From assembly GCA_009912235.1 (NCBI GenBank), contig WNDS01000006.1:1-64000 (forward strand): DNA of 64,000 nucleotides. Direction: 5' to 3'. The notes under the pieces were generated by a model. That model made no database searches, was not told the origin of the DNA, and saw nothing but the letters and a program-made list of their open reading frames with translations. The first letter of the stretch is position 1; each line of letters opens with the position of its first letter. Positions 1 through 8,941 of the stretch are shown here, one piece after another. The stretch comes from Stenotrophomonas maltophilia. Its GTDB lineage: Bacteria > Pseudomonadota > Gammaproteobacteria > Xanthomonadales > Xanthomonadaceae. A program made the translations under genes and the position numbers.

Positions 1-50
1 CGCAGGAAAATGCCGGTTGCCGGCTTGCGGATATCAAATGCGGAATATGG

Positions 51-126
51 GTAGTGCCGGCCGTTGGCCGGCAACCTCATGAACGTCGAAGGACTGTTGC
101 CGCTGCCGGCCAACGGCCGGCACTAC
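51..126. repeat. Convergent pair of GTAG (SMAG-like) palindromes
   Basis: A GTAG-headed stem (GTAGTGCCGGCCGTTGGCCG, from 51) is followed by an inverted copy that ends in CACTAC at 126. Each half can fold on itself and the two halves can pair with each other. This matches the design of SMAG elements of S. maltophilia. It lies just beyond the 3' end of the minus-strand chemoreceptor gene. Bases 1-50 and 127-216 hold nothing I recognise. Confidence 0.75.
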
Positions 127-216
127 CACGCAGCGCGGCCATGGAATGCGGGATACGGCCCGCATTACCGGGGCAACCCGGTCATGGCCTGCCGCAGATA
201 CAAAACCGCCGCGCCC

Positions 217-2296
217 TCAGCGGTGCTGGAACACCGCCACGGCGTCGGTCAGCTGCCCGGCATGGGCCTGCAGTTCGCACGCCGCGGCCGTTGCTTCTTC
301 CACCAGCACCGCATTCTGCTGCGTGGCCTGGTCCATCTGCACCACCGTCTGGTTGATCAGCTCAATGCCGCTGGCCTGCTGCTGCGACGCGGCCGAGGTT
401 TCCCCAACAACCGCGTCACATCTCCCACGCCGGTGGCGATCGCGCCCATGCGCTGGCCTGCATCGGCTACGCGCTATGCGCCCTGGCCGACCTGCTGGCC
501 TGCATCGTCGATCAGGCCCTTGATCTCCTTGGCGGCGCTGGCCGAACGCTGCGCCAACGTGCGCACCTCGCTGGCCACCACCGCAAAGCCACGGCCCTGT
601 TCACCGGCCCGGGCGGCTTCCACGGCAGCGTTCAACGCCAGGATGTTGGTCTGGAAGTCGATGCCGTCGATGACCGTGGTGATGTCGCCGATCCGACGCG
701 ATGCGGCTTCGATGGCCTGCATGGTCTGCACTACCTGCTGCATGGCGACGTTGCCTTCGCCGGCAGCGGTCTGCGTGGCCTCGGCCACGGCGCTGGCCTG
801 ACGGGCGTGGCTCGCGTTCTGGCGCACGGTGGCAGTCAGCTCCTCCATCGAGGCGGCCGTTTCCTGCAGATGCGCGGCCTGGCGCTCGCTGCACTCGGAC
901 AGCGCACTGTTGCCGACGGCAATCTCCTGCGCGGCGGTATCGATGGCCTGCGCACACTGCTGGATATGCCCGACCATGCGCGACAGCTGCTCGGCGGTGG
1001 CGTTGGCATCGCGCTGCATGGCCGCGAAGGCGCCCTGGTAGTCGCCGTGCATGCGCTGGTCCAGTTCACCGTTGGCCAGCGCGGCCAGCATGCGCCGTGC
1101 CTCGTCCACGGTGCCACTGAAGGTACCCAGCAGCTGGTTGATGCCACCGGTCAGGCCTTCGAGGAAGCTGGCGCCGTTGGCGGCCTGCAGGCGCTGGTCG
1201 AGGTCGCCGCGGGCGGCCGCCTCGACGATACCGGCCACGGCATTCTCAAGCTGCAGCTCCTGGGTGCGGTCGTGCCACTCCACCGCGAAACCGAGCCGTT
1301 CGCCCCTGCCGTCGAAGACCGAGGTCACCACCTGGGCGAAGTGCACCTCGCCGATGCGCACCTTGCATGGTGGGTGGCCTGCAGGGTGTCGAGGATGGCG
1401 CGGATGCGGTCCGGGTTGGCATGGAAGCGATGGATGCTGCTGCCGACCAGCTGTTCGGCGTCGAAATCCGGGAAGGCCTGGCGCAGCGTGGCCTGCTGGT
1501 TGCGCAGCAGTGCCACCACCGAGCGGTTCACGTAGCGGATGACGTGGTCGGTATCGGCGATCATCATCGCCGTACGCGAGGCGTCCAGTGCCTGGCGGAT
1601 CTGCGCGTTCTCCTGGTGCGCGTCCTGCTCGCGTTCGCGCTGCGCGTGCACGTGGCGTGCGGTATCGGCCAATGCATGGGCCAGCGTGCCACGGGCGTGG
1701 CCGGTTGCATCGGCATGGCTGTCCAGCGCATCACCGGTGGCGATGGCACGTGCCAGTGCGGCCAGGCGGCGTGGACCGTGGCCGAGCATTTCGGTCTGCT
1801 GGTGCAGGCTACGTGCGCCACGCAGCAGCAGCACCGACAACGCCACCAGCAGCAGCACCGGCAGCAACGAGGCCACCACCACCGGCGAAAGCGCCGCATG
1901 CACGACGACGGCGGCGATGCCGATGCTGGCTGCCACCCACAGCGGGCGCGGATCGCGATAGCCCAGCAGCCCGGCCAGCAAAACAGTGATCGCCAGCACA
2001 GGCGACTGGCCGGCCAGCGCGCTGAGTGCAACCACCTGCGGGCTCAACAGGCCCGACTGCACGGCACCGGTCCAGGCGGCGTCGGCATGCCGCCACGCCA
2101 GCAGTGCCGTCGGCAGCACCGGAGCGGCGGCCACCGCCAGCAGCCAGGCGGCGCCACCGCCCTGCTGGCCCAGCAGCAGCGCAATGACGGCGAGCACGGC
2201 ACAAGCCAGCAGTGCGAGACGGTCGCCGCGTTGCGCCAGCTGGCGTAGGTAGGGCACGGGCGAGCGATCGGGGGGACGGACGGACACGACGGACAT
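217..2296 (-). pseudogene. Methyl-accepting chemotaxis protein, broken by two indels and one stop
   Basis: This encodes a membrane chemoreceptor that would signal to CheA/CheW. The start at 2296 follows an AGGAG ribosome site about 7 nt upstream. In order it has several hydrophobic N-terminal segments (roughly residues 20-150), a PAS-like region ([23 protein letters not shown], seen as [16 protein letters not shown]), HAMP-like stretches, and the signalling hairpin with [19 protein letters not shown] and [16 protein letters not shown]. The reading frame is damaged three times. A base appears to be missing near 1361 (HHA is followed out of frame by the true continuation [12 protein letters not shown]). 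There is an in-frame TAG at 474-476 where RVADAGQRM follows immediately. A second indel lies near 400-412, after which SAASQQQASGIELINQTVVQ resumes and runs to TGA at 217-219. Protein similarity is intact on both sides of each lesion, so these are recent or artefactual. Confidence 0.85.
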
Positions 2297-2637
2297 CGGC
2301 AACTCCTGGATCAGCGAACGGGCATGGCAACGCCACCCCCATCGGCGAGCAGCGGGGCGGCAACTGGGGGCACTACGGCACAGGGCAGGCGCGCAACACT
2401 GGTGCGCGTGCGTGGACACAGGGCGCGCTCGGCCCTGCTGGTGGACATCTCCCCGCCCCTTCCCTGGGGGCAGCGGTGCGATGGAGCAGACATGCGGGTC
2501 ATCCTTGCCTGGAACGGCACGGTGACCGGCCGGCCACCATGGCGGCCGCACGCAGTGCCCCGCTACGCCGTTATCGGCCGCCGCGGTGCAGGATGAAGGG
2601 GCGCGCCGCAGTGGGCGGCGCTACAGCCATGCAGCGA

Positions 2638-3492
2638 TCAGGCCACCTGCGTCGCGGCGAGGAAGTCGAGGATGACCTTCGCCACCGGAGCGGGGTCTTC
2701 CATGTGCAGGTGGTGGTTGCCGGGAAACACCGCCAGCCGCCCGTCACGCAGGCGGCGCAGGCGTTCGCTGCGCATCGGTTCGGGGTAGTAGGACTGCGCC
2801 GGCGTGGCATAGACCACCTGCACGGGGCAGGCGATGGCCTGCAGCAGGTTGTCGATCTGCGCTTCGCTCAGACGGATGGCGGTGGGCAGCATCAGGCGCG
2901 GATCGCTGCACCAGCGGTAGCCGCCGTCCACGGTTTCCACGCCGCGTTCCACCAGCAGCCGGGCGCTGGGTTCAGTCAGCTGGTTGGCCATCATGCGTGC
3001 GCGCACCGGCGCGGCCAGGTCCGGGAACACGCGCAGCTGCTTACGTGCCAGGGCGCGGCTGGACTGCACATGATCGCGCAGGCGCTGTGCGGTTTCGTCT
3101 TCGGGCCCGCGCAGGCCGCCGAGGGCCTCGATCGCCACCAGCCGTTCAATCCGGTCGGACACGGCGGCAGTCAGGCTGGCGATGCCGGCACCCATCGAGT
3201 GCCCGAGCAGGGTGAAGTGCTCCCAGCCCAGCGCGTCGGCCACGTCCAGCACGTGGCAGATCGCCGCGGGCGTGGTGTAGCTGGCGCCGGACGGCAGGTG
3301 GGCGCTGTGGCCATGCCCGGGCAGGTCGATCATGACCAGGTCCAGCCCGGGCAGGTGCGGGGCCAGCGGTACGAAGCTGGCCGCGTTGTCCAGCCAGCCG
3401 TGCAGGGCCAGCACGCGTGGGCCGTTGCCGGGGCGGCGCAGGCCGGCCACGCGCACACCGGCCAGATCCAGCGCGAACGGCTGCAGGCTCAT
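2638..3492 (-). CDS. Alpha/beta-fold hydrolase
   Basis: A 284-residue soluble hydrolase of the alpha/beta superfamily. [13 protein letters not shown] holds the oxyanion-hole region, GHSMGAG (about residues 95-101) is the nucleophile elbow with the catalytic Ser, and [11 protein letters not shown] near the C-terminus supplies the likely catalytic His. The substrate cannot be told from sequence. The start codon overlaps the hemH stop (ATGA at 3489-3492), so it is translationally coupled to hemH and probably co-transcribed. The track of open frame extends upstream of this ATG, but that part is a shadow of hemH. The 341 nt between this gene's stop side and the MCP start (2297-2637) contain no convincing gene; presumably they include the MCP promoter. 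Confidence 0.85.
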   Translation of the reverse strand: MSLQPFALDLAGVRVAGLRRPGNGPRVLALHGWLDNAASFVPLAPHLPGLDLVMIDLPGHGHSAHLPSGASYTTPAAICHVLDVADALGWEHFTLLGHSMGAGIASLTAAVSDRIERLVAIEALGGLRGPEDETAQRLRDHVQSSRALARKQLRVFPDLAAPVRARMMANQLTEPSARLLVERGVETVDGGYRWCSDPRLMLPTAIRLSEAQIDNLLQAIACPVQVVYATPAQSYYPEPMRSERLRRLRDGRLAVFPGNHHLHMEDPAPVAKVILDFLAATQVA

Positions 3493-4448
3493 GCCAGCTG
3501 GGCCACGGCCAGCCGTACCAGGGCCCGGGCATGGGCCGGTGCCGCGTTGAGGCAGGGGATGTACTGCATGGACGCGCCGCGGTGGGCCAGGGTTTCGGTG
3601 AAGCCCATCGCCACTTCCTCCAGCGTTTCCAGGCAGTCGGTGGCAAAGCCCGGGCAGACCACGTCGATGCGCGTGGCACCGGCCTCGGCCAGTTCCCACA
3701 GGCGCGGTTCGGCGTAGGGCTGCAGCCAGCGCTCACGGCCGAAGCGCGACTGGTAGCCCAGCTCCCAGTCGTCGGCGGCCAGGCCCAGCGCCGTGGCAAT
3801 GGCCTGCGCACTGGCTTCGCAGCGCTGCGGGTAGGGATCGCCGCCATCGGCCAGCCGCTGCGGGATGCCGTGGAAGGAGAACATCAGCTTCTGGCCACGG
3901 CCGTGCTGCTGCCAGTAGTCGCGGATGGAACTGGCCACGGCGGCGACCCAGTCCGGGTCGACCGCGTAATCGCGCACCACGCTGACTGCCACACCGGAGT
4001 TGCGGGCCTGCCACTGGCGCACCTTGTCTTCCACCGAGGCGGTGGTGGTGGAGTACTGCGGGTACAGCGGCAGCACCACCACCCGGCGCACGCCCTCGGC
4101 GGCCAACCGGTCCAGTTCGGCACCAATGGCCGGCTGCCCGTAGCGCATGGCCGGGCGCACGGTCATCTGCGGCAGTTCGGCCTGCATGGCCTGCGCCAGC
4201 TGGCGCGTGTGCACCATCAGCGGCGAGCCGTCAGGCAGCCAGACTTGCGCGTATTTGGCCGCCGAGCGCCCGCTGCGCAGCGGCAGAATGAGCCCGCGCA
4301 GCAGCGGCTGCCAGAGCAGCGCCGGGATCGCGACCACGCGTGGATCTGAAAGGAATTCAGCCAGATAGCGACGCACGGCAGGCGCTGTCGGCGTTTCGGG
4401 TGTGCCCAGGTTGACCGCGAGCACGGCGGTGTCAGGTGCTTGGAGCAT
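3489..4448 (-). CDS. hemH: Ferrochelatase
   Basis: Inserts Fe2+ into protoporphyrin IX in the last step of haem synthesis. The protein shows VNLGTPETP at the N-terminus, the active-site His region [14 protein letters not shown], and [16 protein letters not shown] with the conserved Glu, all in the expected order and at normal length (about 319 residues). The start is ambiguous: in-frame ATGs lie at 4448 and 4457, plus one further upstream. I chose 4448 because a GACAAT hexamer ends 7 nt before it, which fits leaderless initiation, and there is no clear Shine-Dalgarno sequence at any candidate. The following hydrolase overlaps its stop codon. Confidence 0.95.
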   Translation of the reverse strand: MLQAPDTAVLAVNLGTPETPTAPAVRRYLAEFLSDPRVVAIPALLWQPLLRGLILPLRSGRSAAKYAQVWLPDGSPLMVHTRQLAQAMQAELPQMTVRPAMRYGQPAIGAELDRLAAEGVRRVVVLPLYPQYSTTTASVEDKVRQWQARNSGVAVSVVRDYAVDPDWVAAVASSIRDYWQQHGRGQKLMFSFHGIPQRLADGGDPYPQRCEASAQAIATALGLAADDWELGYQSRFGRERWLQPYAEPRLWELAEAGATRIDVVCPGFATDCLETLEEVAMGFTETLAHRGASMQYIPCLNAAPAHARALVRLAVAQLA

Positions 4449-4455
4449 GGCGGCC

Positions 4456-4461
4456 ATTGTC
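4456..4461 (-). promoter_or_regulatory. Putative -10 box of hemH
   Basis: GACAAT on the minus strand, with 7 nt to the ATG at 4448. It belongs to the set of -10-like hexamers placed directly before start codons in this window. No good -35 box is visible. Confidence 0.35.
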
Positions 4462-4538
4462 GCTGATCGCATGGCATGGCGGCGATGGTCTTCTGAATGG
4501 GGCGCATCGGCTTCAGCTATCAGAACAGGCGCTACTCA

Positions 4539-4567
4539 TTGCCGATTCATCACAACGCTACTAATTT
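4539..4567 (+). promoter_or_regulatory. Predicted sigma-70 promoter of the SYLF gene
   Basis: TTGCCG (4539-4544), a 17-bp spacer, then TAATTT (4562-4567). It lies in the unusually AT-rich gap between hemH and the SYLF-domain gene. Confidence 0.5.
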
Positions 4568-4613
4568 CAGTCACTTGCTATATCTTTCTATGGACTGACT
4601 TCTGGAGCCTGAC

Positions 4614-5510
4614 GTGCGTCGCCCGATCTTTGCCCTGCTGATCGCCGCCAGCCTGCTGTCCAGACAGGCCATGGCCGGACCCCAGGAAGACCAGCGCGCC
4701 CGCAATGCGGTGCGTGTGCTCAACGAAATCCAGGGCATTCCCGAGCAGGGAATTTCGGACAAGCTGCTCGACGAAGGCCGCGCGGTCATCGTCATTCCCG
4801 ACACGATCAAGGCCGGCCTGGTCATCGGCGGCCGTCGTGGCCACGGCCTGATGTCGGTGCGCATGGCCAACGGCGCCTGGTCCAATCCGGTGTTCATCAA
4901 GCTCACCGGCGGCAGCATCGGCTTCCAGGCCGGCGTGCAGTCGTCCGACGTAGTGCTGGTGTTCCGCAACGACCGCAGCCTGGACAACCTGGTGAACGGC
5001 AAGTTCACCTTGGGCGCCGATGCCGGCGTAGCGGCTGGCCCGGTGGGCCGCAATGCCGCGGCCGCCACCGATGGCCAGCTGAAGGCCGAAATCTGGTCGT
5101 GGTCGCGTGCCCGCGGCCTGTTCGCCGGTGTCGCACTGGACGGTGCGATCCTGCAGATCGACGATGCCGCCAACCTTGACGCCTACGGCAGCAACACCAC
5201 CCCGCGTATGATCTTCGAAGGCCGTGCTACCGGCGCGCCGTCGATGGACGTGGTGGCCTTCCGCGACCGTCTGGAAGAAGCCACCTATTCGGCCCGCAAC
5301 AGCCGCAGCGGCAACGGTGGCAACGCCGCCCCGGCCGCGCGCCAGTCGACCCCGGCCGCCGCCCCGGCGCCCGTGCAGGCACCGCCGCCGGCCAGCACCG
5401 AGGCCACCACCGCCCCGCTGCAGGCCGTGCCGCAGACCCCGCCGCCGCAGCAGGGCTTCCAGCCGGTGGGTAAAGGCGAGGTCCGTACCGAGACGCTGGG
5501 CGGCAACTGA
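4614..5510 (+). CDS. SYLF (YSC84-type) lipid-binding domain protein, secreted
   Basis: A 298-residue protein starting at GTG 4614, with GGAG about 8 nt upstream. A signal peptide ends near QAMAG. The body matches the SYLF/YSC84 domain: the glycine-rich VIPDTIKAGLVIGGRRGHG, FIKLTGGSIGFQAGVQSSD, DVVLVFRNDRSLDNLVNGKF and GLFAGVALDGAIL segments are typical. In eukaryotes this domain binds phosphoinositides; bacterial members are exported and their function is poorly defined. The last 65 residues are a low-complexity Ala/Pro/Gln tail. It stands alone, ahead of tatABC, so it may use its own promoter at 4539-4567. Confidence 0.85.
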   Translation: MRRPIFALLIAASLLSRQAMAGPQEDQRARNAVRVLNEIQGIPEQGISDKLLDEGRAVIVIPDTIKAGLVIGGRRGHGLMSVRMANGAWSNPVFIKLTGGSIGFQAGVQSSDVVLVFRNDRSLDNLVNGKFTLGADAGVAAGPVGRNAAAATDGQLKAEIWSWSRARGLFAGVALDGAILQIDDAANLDAYGSNTTPRMIFEGRATGAPSMDVVAFRDRLEEATYSARNSRSGNGGNAAPAARQSTPAAAPAPVQAPPPASTEATTAPLQAVPQTPPPQQGFQPVGKGEVRTETLGGN

Positions 5511-5585
5511 CACATGGCATGCGCATCGGTACAGCACCAGTGCGCTATGCTCAGCAGTCTGACCACTACGTAACGCGAGCATCTC

Positions 5586-5813
5586 ATGGGCAGTTTCAGC
5601 ATCTGGCATTGGTTGATCGTGCTGGCGATCGTGCTGCTGGTGTTCGGCACCAAGCGCCTGACCAGCGGTGCCAAGGATCTCGGCTCGGCAGTGAAGGAAT
5701 TCAAGAAAGGCATGCGCGATGAGGACAAGCCCACCGCGCAGCTGGGCGATGAGTCGCGCAGCCAGGATGCCGCGCGCAGCGCGCAGGACGAGCACGACCG
5801 TACCCCGCGCTGA
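5586..5813 (+). CDS. tatA: Sec-independent translocase subunit TatA
   Basis: A 75-residue pore-forming subunit of the twin-arginine translocase in the inner membrane. It has the N-terminal transmembrane helix [17 protein letters not shown] with the following FGTKRL hinge, then the amphipathic helix ([16 protein letters not shown]) and a charged tail. It is the first gene of tatABC; tatB starts 14 nt downstream. Confidence 0.95.
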   Translation: MGSFSIWHWLIVLAIVLLVFGTKRLTSGAKDLGSAVKEFKKGMRDEDKPTAQLGDESRSQDAARSAQDEHDRTPR

Positions 5814-5827
5814 CCGGAGCTGCGGGG

Positions 5828-6304
5828 GTGTTCGATATCGGCTTCAGTGAACTGCTGGTCATCGCCGTGGTTGCGCTGGTGGTGCTCGGCCCCGAGCGCC
5901 TGCCCAAGGCCGCGCGCTTTGCCGGGCTGTGGGTGCGCCGCGCGCGCAACCAGTGGGATTCGGTGAAACAGGAACTGGAGCGCGAACTGCAGGCCGAGGA
6001 ACTGAAGCGGCAGATGCAGGACGTGCGCCAGGGCATGCAGGACACCGAGGCGCAGCTGCGCGCCAGCGGTGAAGCGGTGCGCCGCGAGATGCAGGCCGCC
6101 GATGTGCAGGGCCAGGCACTGGCCGACGAAGTGCGCGCCCCGGCCCCGGCCGAGCTGCCGCCGCATGTGGCCGCGCCGCCGGCCGCTGGCGATGACGCTG
6201 CAACGCCGGTGCACCCTGCGCCCGCGCCCGATGTCGCCCCGGCCAGCACCCCTGCAGCGCCTGATGCTGCCCCGGCGGTGCCGCCGACGGAGCGGCAGCC
6301 ATGA
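5828..6304 (+). CDS. tatB: Sec-independent translocase subunit TatB
   Basis: A 158-residue partner of TatC in recognising twin-arginine signal peptides. The N-terminus FDIGFSELLVIAVVALVVLG and the GPERLPKAAR turn are diagnostic. A charged coiled-coil region follows (about residues 25-90), then a long Pro/Ala-rich tail. The start is GTG 5828, preceded by GGAGCTGCGGG. The stop overlaps the tatC start (ATGA at 6301-6304). Confidence 0.95.
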   Translation: MFDIGFSELLVIAVVALVVLGPERLPKAARFAGLWVRRARNQWDSVKQELERELQAEELKRQMQDVRQGMQDTEAQLRASGEAVRREMQAADVQGQALADEVRAPAPAELPPHVAAPPAAGDDAATPVHPAPAPDVAPASTPAAPDAAPAVPPTERQP

Positions 6305-7065
6305 GCGAACATGATTTCGGCGAAAGCTCGCTGGTGGAACACCTGATCGAATTGCGCGCGCGGCTGGTTCGTGCGCTGATCGGGCTGGGCGTGGTGCTGC
6401 TGGCGCTGCTGCCGTTCACCCAGAAGCTATACACGATGCTGGCGCACCCGCTGGTGTCGCAGCTGCCCAACGGGCAGACGCTGATCGCCACCAACCCGGC
6501 CGGTGCCTTCTTCGCGCCGTTGAAGCTGACCTTCTTCTTGGCGCTGTTCGTTTCGGTGCCGTGGCTGCTGTACCAGCTGTGGGCGTTCGTGGCGCCGGGG
6601 CTGTACGCCCGCGAGAAGCGCCTGGCGGTGCCGCTGCTGGTGTCCTCGGTGCTGCTGTTCTACCTGGGCTGTGCGTTCGCCTACTTCCTGGTGCTGCCGT
6701 CGGTCTTCCACTTCCTGACCACGTTCCGCCCGGAGGTGATTGCGATCACCCCCGATGCGAATGCCTACCTGGATTTCGTGCTGGCGATCTTCTTCGCGTT
6801 CGGCGGCAGTTTCGAACTGCCGGTGGCGATGGTGATCCTGGTGCTGCTGGGCTGGGTGACGCCGCGGCAGTTCAAGGAAGGCCGCGGTTACGCCATCGTC
6901 GGCATCTTCATCCTGGCGGCGGTGCTGACCCCGCCGGACGTGGTCTCGCAGCTGATGCTGGCCATTCCGATGTGCCTGCTCTACGAGCTGGGCATCTATG
7001 CCGCACGCTGGCTGGTGCTGTCCTCGATGGCCAAGCCGATGCCGCACGGCGACGGGCAGGATTGA
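6301..7065 (+). CDS. tatC: Sec-independent translocase subunit TatC
   Basis: A 254-residue, six-helix membrane subunit that binds the twin-arginine signal. SSLVEHLIELRARLVRALIG is the conserved N-terminal cytoplasmic region with Glu. FAPLKLTFFLALFVSVPWLL, LFYLGCAFAYFLVLPSVFHF and VVSQLMLAIPMCLLYELG match the family. Length is normal. It is translationally coupled to tatB. Confidence 0.97.
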   Translation: MSEHDFGESSLVEHLIELRARLVRALIGLGVVLLALLPFTQKLYTMLAHPLVSQLPNGQTLIATNPAGAFFAPLKLTFFLALFVSVPWLLYQLWAFVAPGLYAREKRLAVPLLVSSVLLFYLGCAFAYFLVLPSVFHFLTTFRPEVIAITPDANAYLDFVLAIFFAFGGSFELPVAMVILVLLGWVTPRQFKEGRGYAIVGIFILAAVLTPPDVVSQLMLAIPMCLLYELGIYAARWLVLSSMAKPMPHGDGQD

Positions 7066-7096
7066 GAAAAAGCCCAGCCTGCGCATGAGGCCTTTA

Positions 7097-7226
7097 TGGA
7101 TCCACGCATGGCCTGGCTCTACAGAAGCGTGGCCTGCGTGTGATGCCTTTGTAGATCCACGCCATGCGTGGATACGGGATGCCCGGGCGACCGGTTGCCG
7201 TGCAGCCAGGCATGGTCTGGCTCTAC
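7097..7226. repeat. Three GTAG-type palindromes after tatC
   Basis: Copies run as inverted (to CTAC at 7121), forward (GTAGATCCACGCCATGCGTG, from 7151) and inverted (to CTAC at 7225). They fill the gap between tatC and the convergent membrane-protein gene, where they could stop transcription or protect mRNA ends. Confidence 0.65.
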
Positions 7227-7241
7227 AGAAGCGCGGCGCGC

Positions 7242-8150
7242 TCAGGCGTGGAAGATGTCGCTGCGGCCGCTTTCCGGAGCGTCCGCGCCGCGCCCGCGGT
7301 GCACGAACATCTGCTTCCAGGCGGCGTACACCGCGCCCATGTACAGCGGCAGGAACACCGTATAGGTGATGATCTGGCCGAGGAAGGTGGCCACCACCGG
7401 GCCGGCCACCAGCATTGCCACGGCGGTGATCAGGGTCAGGCCGAGGTAGGTGAAGAACACCGCGATCATGCCCAGCACGGTGAACACCAGCACCGCACCG
7501 ATGTTCTCGATGCAGCCCTGCAGGCTCAGGCGCAGCGCGCGCATGCCGCTCTGGCGGTCGAACACCACCAGCGCCGGCTGGGTGAACATGGCCATCACCA
7601 GCGCCACCATGGTGCCCAGTACCAGCAGCAGCCACAGCAGGATCCGCTTGACCGGCAGGTCGGCCATCAGCGCCAGCGTCTGCTGCTCGCTCATCGGCTG
7701 GCCGCTCTGGGCCACGTCGCGCATCTGCGCCCAGGCATCGCCGAATGCCTTGAAGCCTTCGGCGCCGATCATGACGTACAGCAGCGCACCCAGCAGGATG
7801 ATGGCCAGCGCGTAGATCGCCATCGGCACCAGCAGGTGGCTGACGCGGTGGTTGCGGATGGGCTGCAGCAGGTACCCGGGAATGGCCGGCCGGCCGTGGT
7901 CGATTTCACCGATGGCGTACAGCATGCCGCCGATCAGCAGCGGTGCGATGGCCAGCGACAGCACCTGCACCAGCATGCCAATGACGCTGGGCAGGGTGAC
8001 CGCCAGCAGGATGGCGACCCAGGTGACCGCCAGCCCGAGCAGGCCCAGGCGGGCCAGCTGCAGCGGCGCGCGGCCGTACATGGTGAAGGTGTCCAGCAAC
8101 CACTGGGCGCCCGCCGAGGCCGGCAGCTTGCGAATCTCTTTCATGGACAT
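7242..8150 (-). CDS. BPSS1780-type integral membrane protein
   Basis: A membrane protein of about 300 residues with some five to six hydrophobic segments (for example LGLLGLAVTWVAILLAVTL, LLVPMAIYALAIILLGALLY, ILLWLLLVLGTMVALVMAMF). The N-terminus KEIRKLPASAGAQWL is the conserved start of the BPSS1780 family, whose function is unknown. Two starts are possible, at 8150 and 8144 (MSMKEI); neither has a strong ribosome site. It converges on tatC and is separated from it by palindromic repeats. Confidence 0.75.
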   Translation of the reverse strand: MSMKEIRKLPASAGAQWLLDTFTMYGRAPLQLARLGLLGLAVTWVAILLAVTLPSVIGMLVQVLSLAIAPLLIGGMLYAIGEIDHGRPAIPGYLLQPIRNHRVSHLLVPMAIYALAIILLGALLYVMIGAEGFKAFGDAWAQMRDVAQSGQPMSEQQTLALMADLPVKRILLWLLLVLGTMVALVMAMFTQPALVVFDRQSGMRALRLSLQGCIENIGAVLVFTVLGMIAVFFTYLGLTLITAVAMLVAGPVVATFLGQIITYTVFLPLYMGAVYAAWKQMFVHRGRGADAPESGRSDIFHA

Positions 8151-8194
8151 CCGAAGGTGACAGGGGGGAGGGCACGGGGGCCCACTGCGGCGGA

Positions 8195-8941
8195 TTATCC
8201 CTGTTTTGCGACGGCCGCACCTGAAGCAAGCCGGGCCTGGCGCACGAAACGGCGCAGCAGCTGCCGGGCCAGGGGCGCGGCACTGACCGCGCGCTCCACG
8301 CTGCGCGCGCAGCCACCGTGGCGGCCGATGCAGTCGGCGCGGGCACGCACGTAGCCGCGCATGTGGTGGGTGGCGAATTCGGGGTGGAACTGCACGCCCC
8401 AGGCCTGCCGGCCCCAGCGGAAGGCGTGGCAGGCATCGAGCGAGGAACGCGCCAGCACTTCGGCGCCGTCAGGCGCGCGCAGCACCGTCTGCAGGTGGGT
8501 GGCATGGGCGGCGAAGTGGCTGGGCAGGCCGCCGAACAGCGGGTCTGCGGCGGCGGCCGGGTCCAGCGCCAGTTCGATCGTGCCGGAATCGCGGCCGGCC
8601 GGGTTGTAGGCCACCTCGCCGCCGAGCGCGTGCGCCAGCAGCTGGTGCCCGTAGCAGATGCCGAACACCGGTGCGCCGGCATGCACGGTCTCGCGCAGCC
8701 AGGCCGCGCTGCGTTCGCTCCAGTCGGCGCGGTCGGTGACGAAGGCGGCCGAGCCGGTCACCAGCACCCCGGCGAAACGGCCAGGGTCGGGCAGGGCATC
8801 GCCGTGCTCCACGTCCACCACGACGGTCTGGTCTTCGTGCAGCCCGGCGGCGACGCGGATCCAGTGCGGGAAGCGCCCGTAACGGCGCAGCGCCGGCACC
8901 GGGCGGCCGGTTTCAAGAATGAGGAACGGGGCTGGATTCAT
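8195..8941 (-). CDS. Class I glutamine amidotransferase-like protein
   Basis: A 248-residue protein with the class I amidotransferase triad: nucleophile Cys in FGICYGHQLLAHALGG and the His-Glu pair in WGVQFHPEF. It has no attached synthase domain, so it resembles the stand-alone GuaA-like or YfeJ-type group; the amide acceptor is unknown. Its first 29 nt overlap the end of the GspE-type ATPase gene, so the two are probably co-transcribed although their functions look unrelated. Confidence 0.85.
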   Translation of the reverse strand: MNPAPFLILETGRPVPALRRYGRFPHWIRVAAGLHEDQTVVVDVEHGDALPDPGRFAGVLVTGSAAFVTDRADWSERSAAWLRETVHAGAPVFGICYGHQLLAHALGGEVAYNPAGRDSGTIELALDPAAAADPLFGGLPSHFAAHATHLQTVLRAPDGAEVLARSSLDACHAFRWGRQAWGVQFHPEFATHHMRGYVRARADCIGRHGGCARSVERAVSAAPLARQLLRRFVRQARLASGAAVAKQG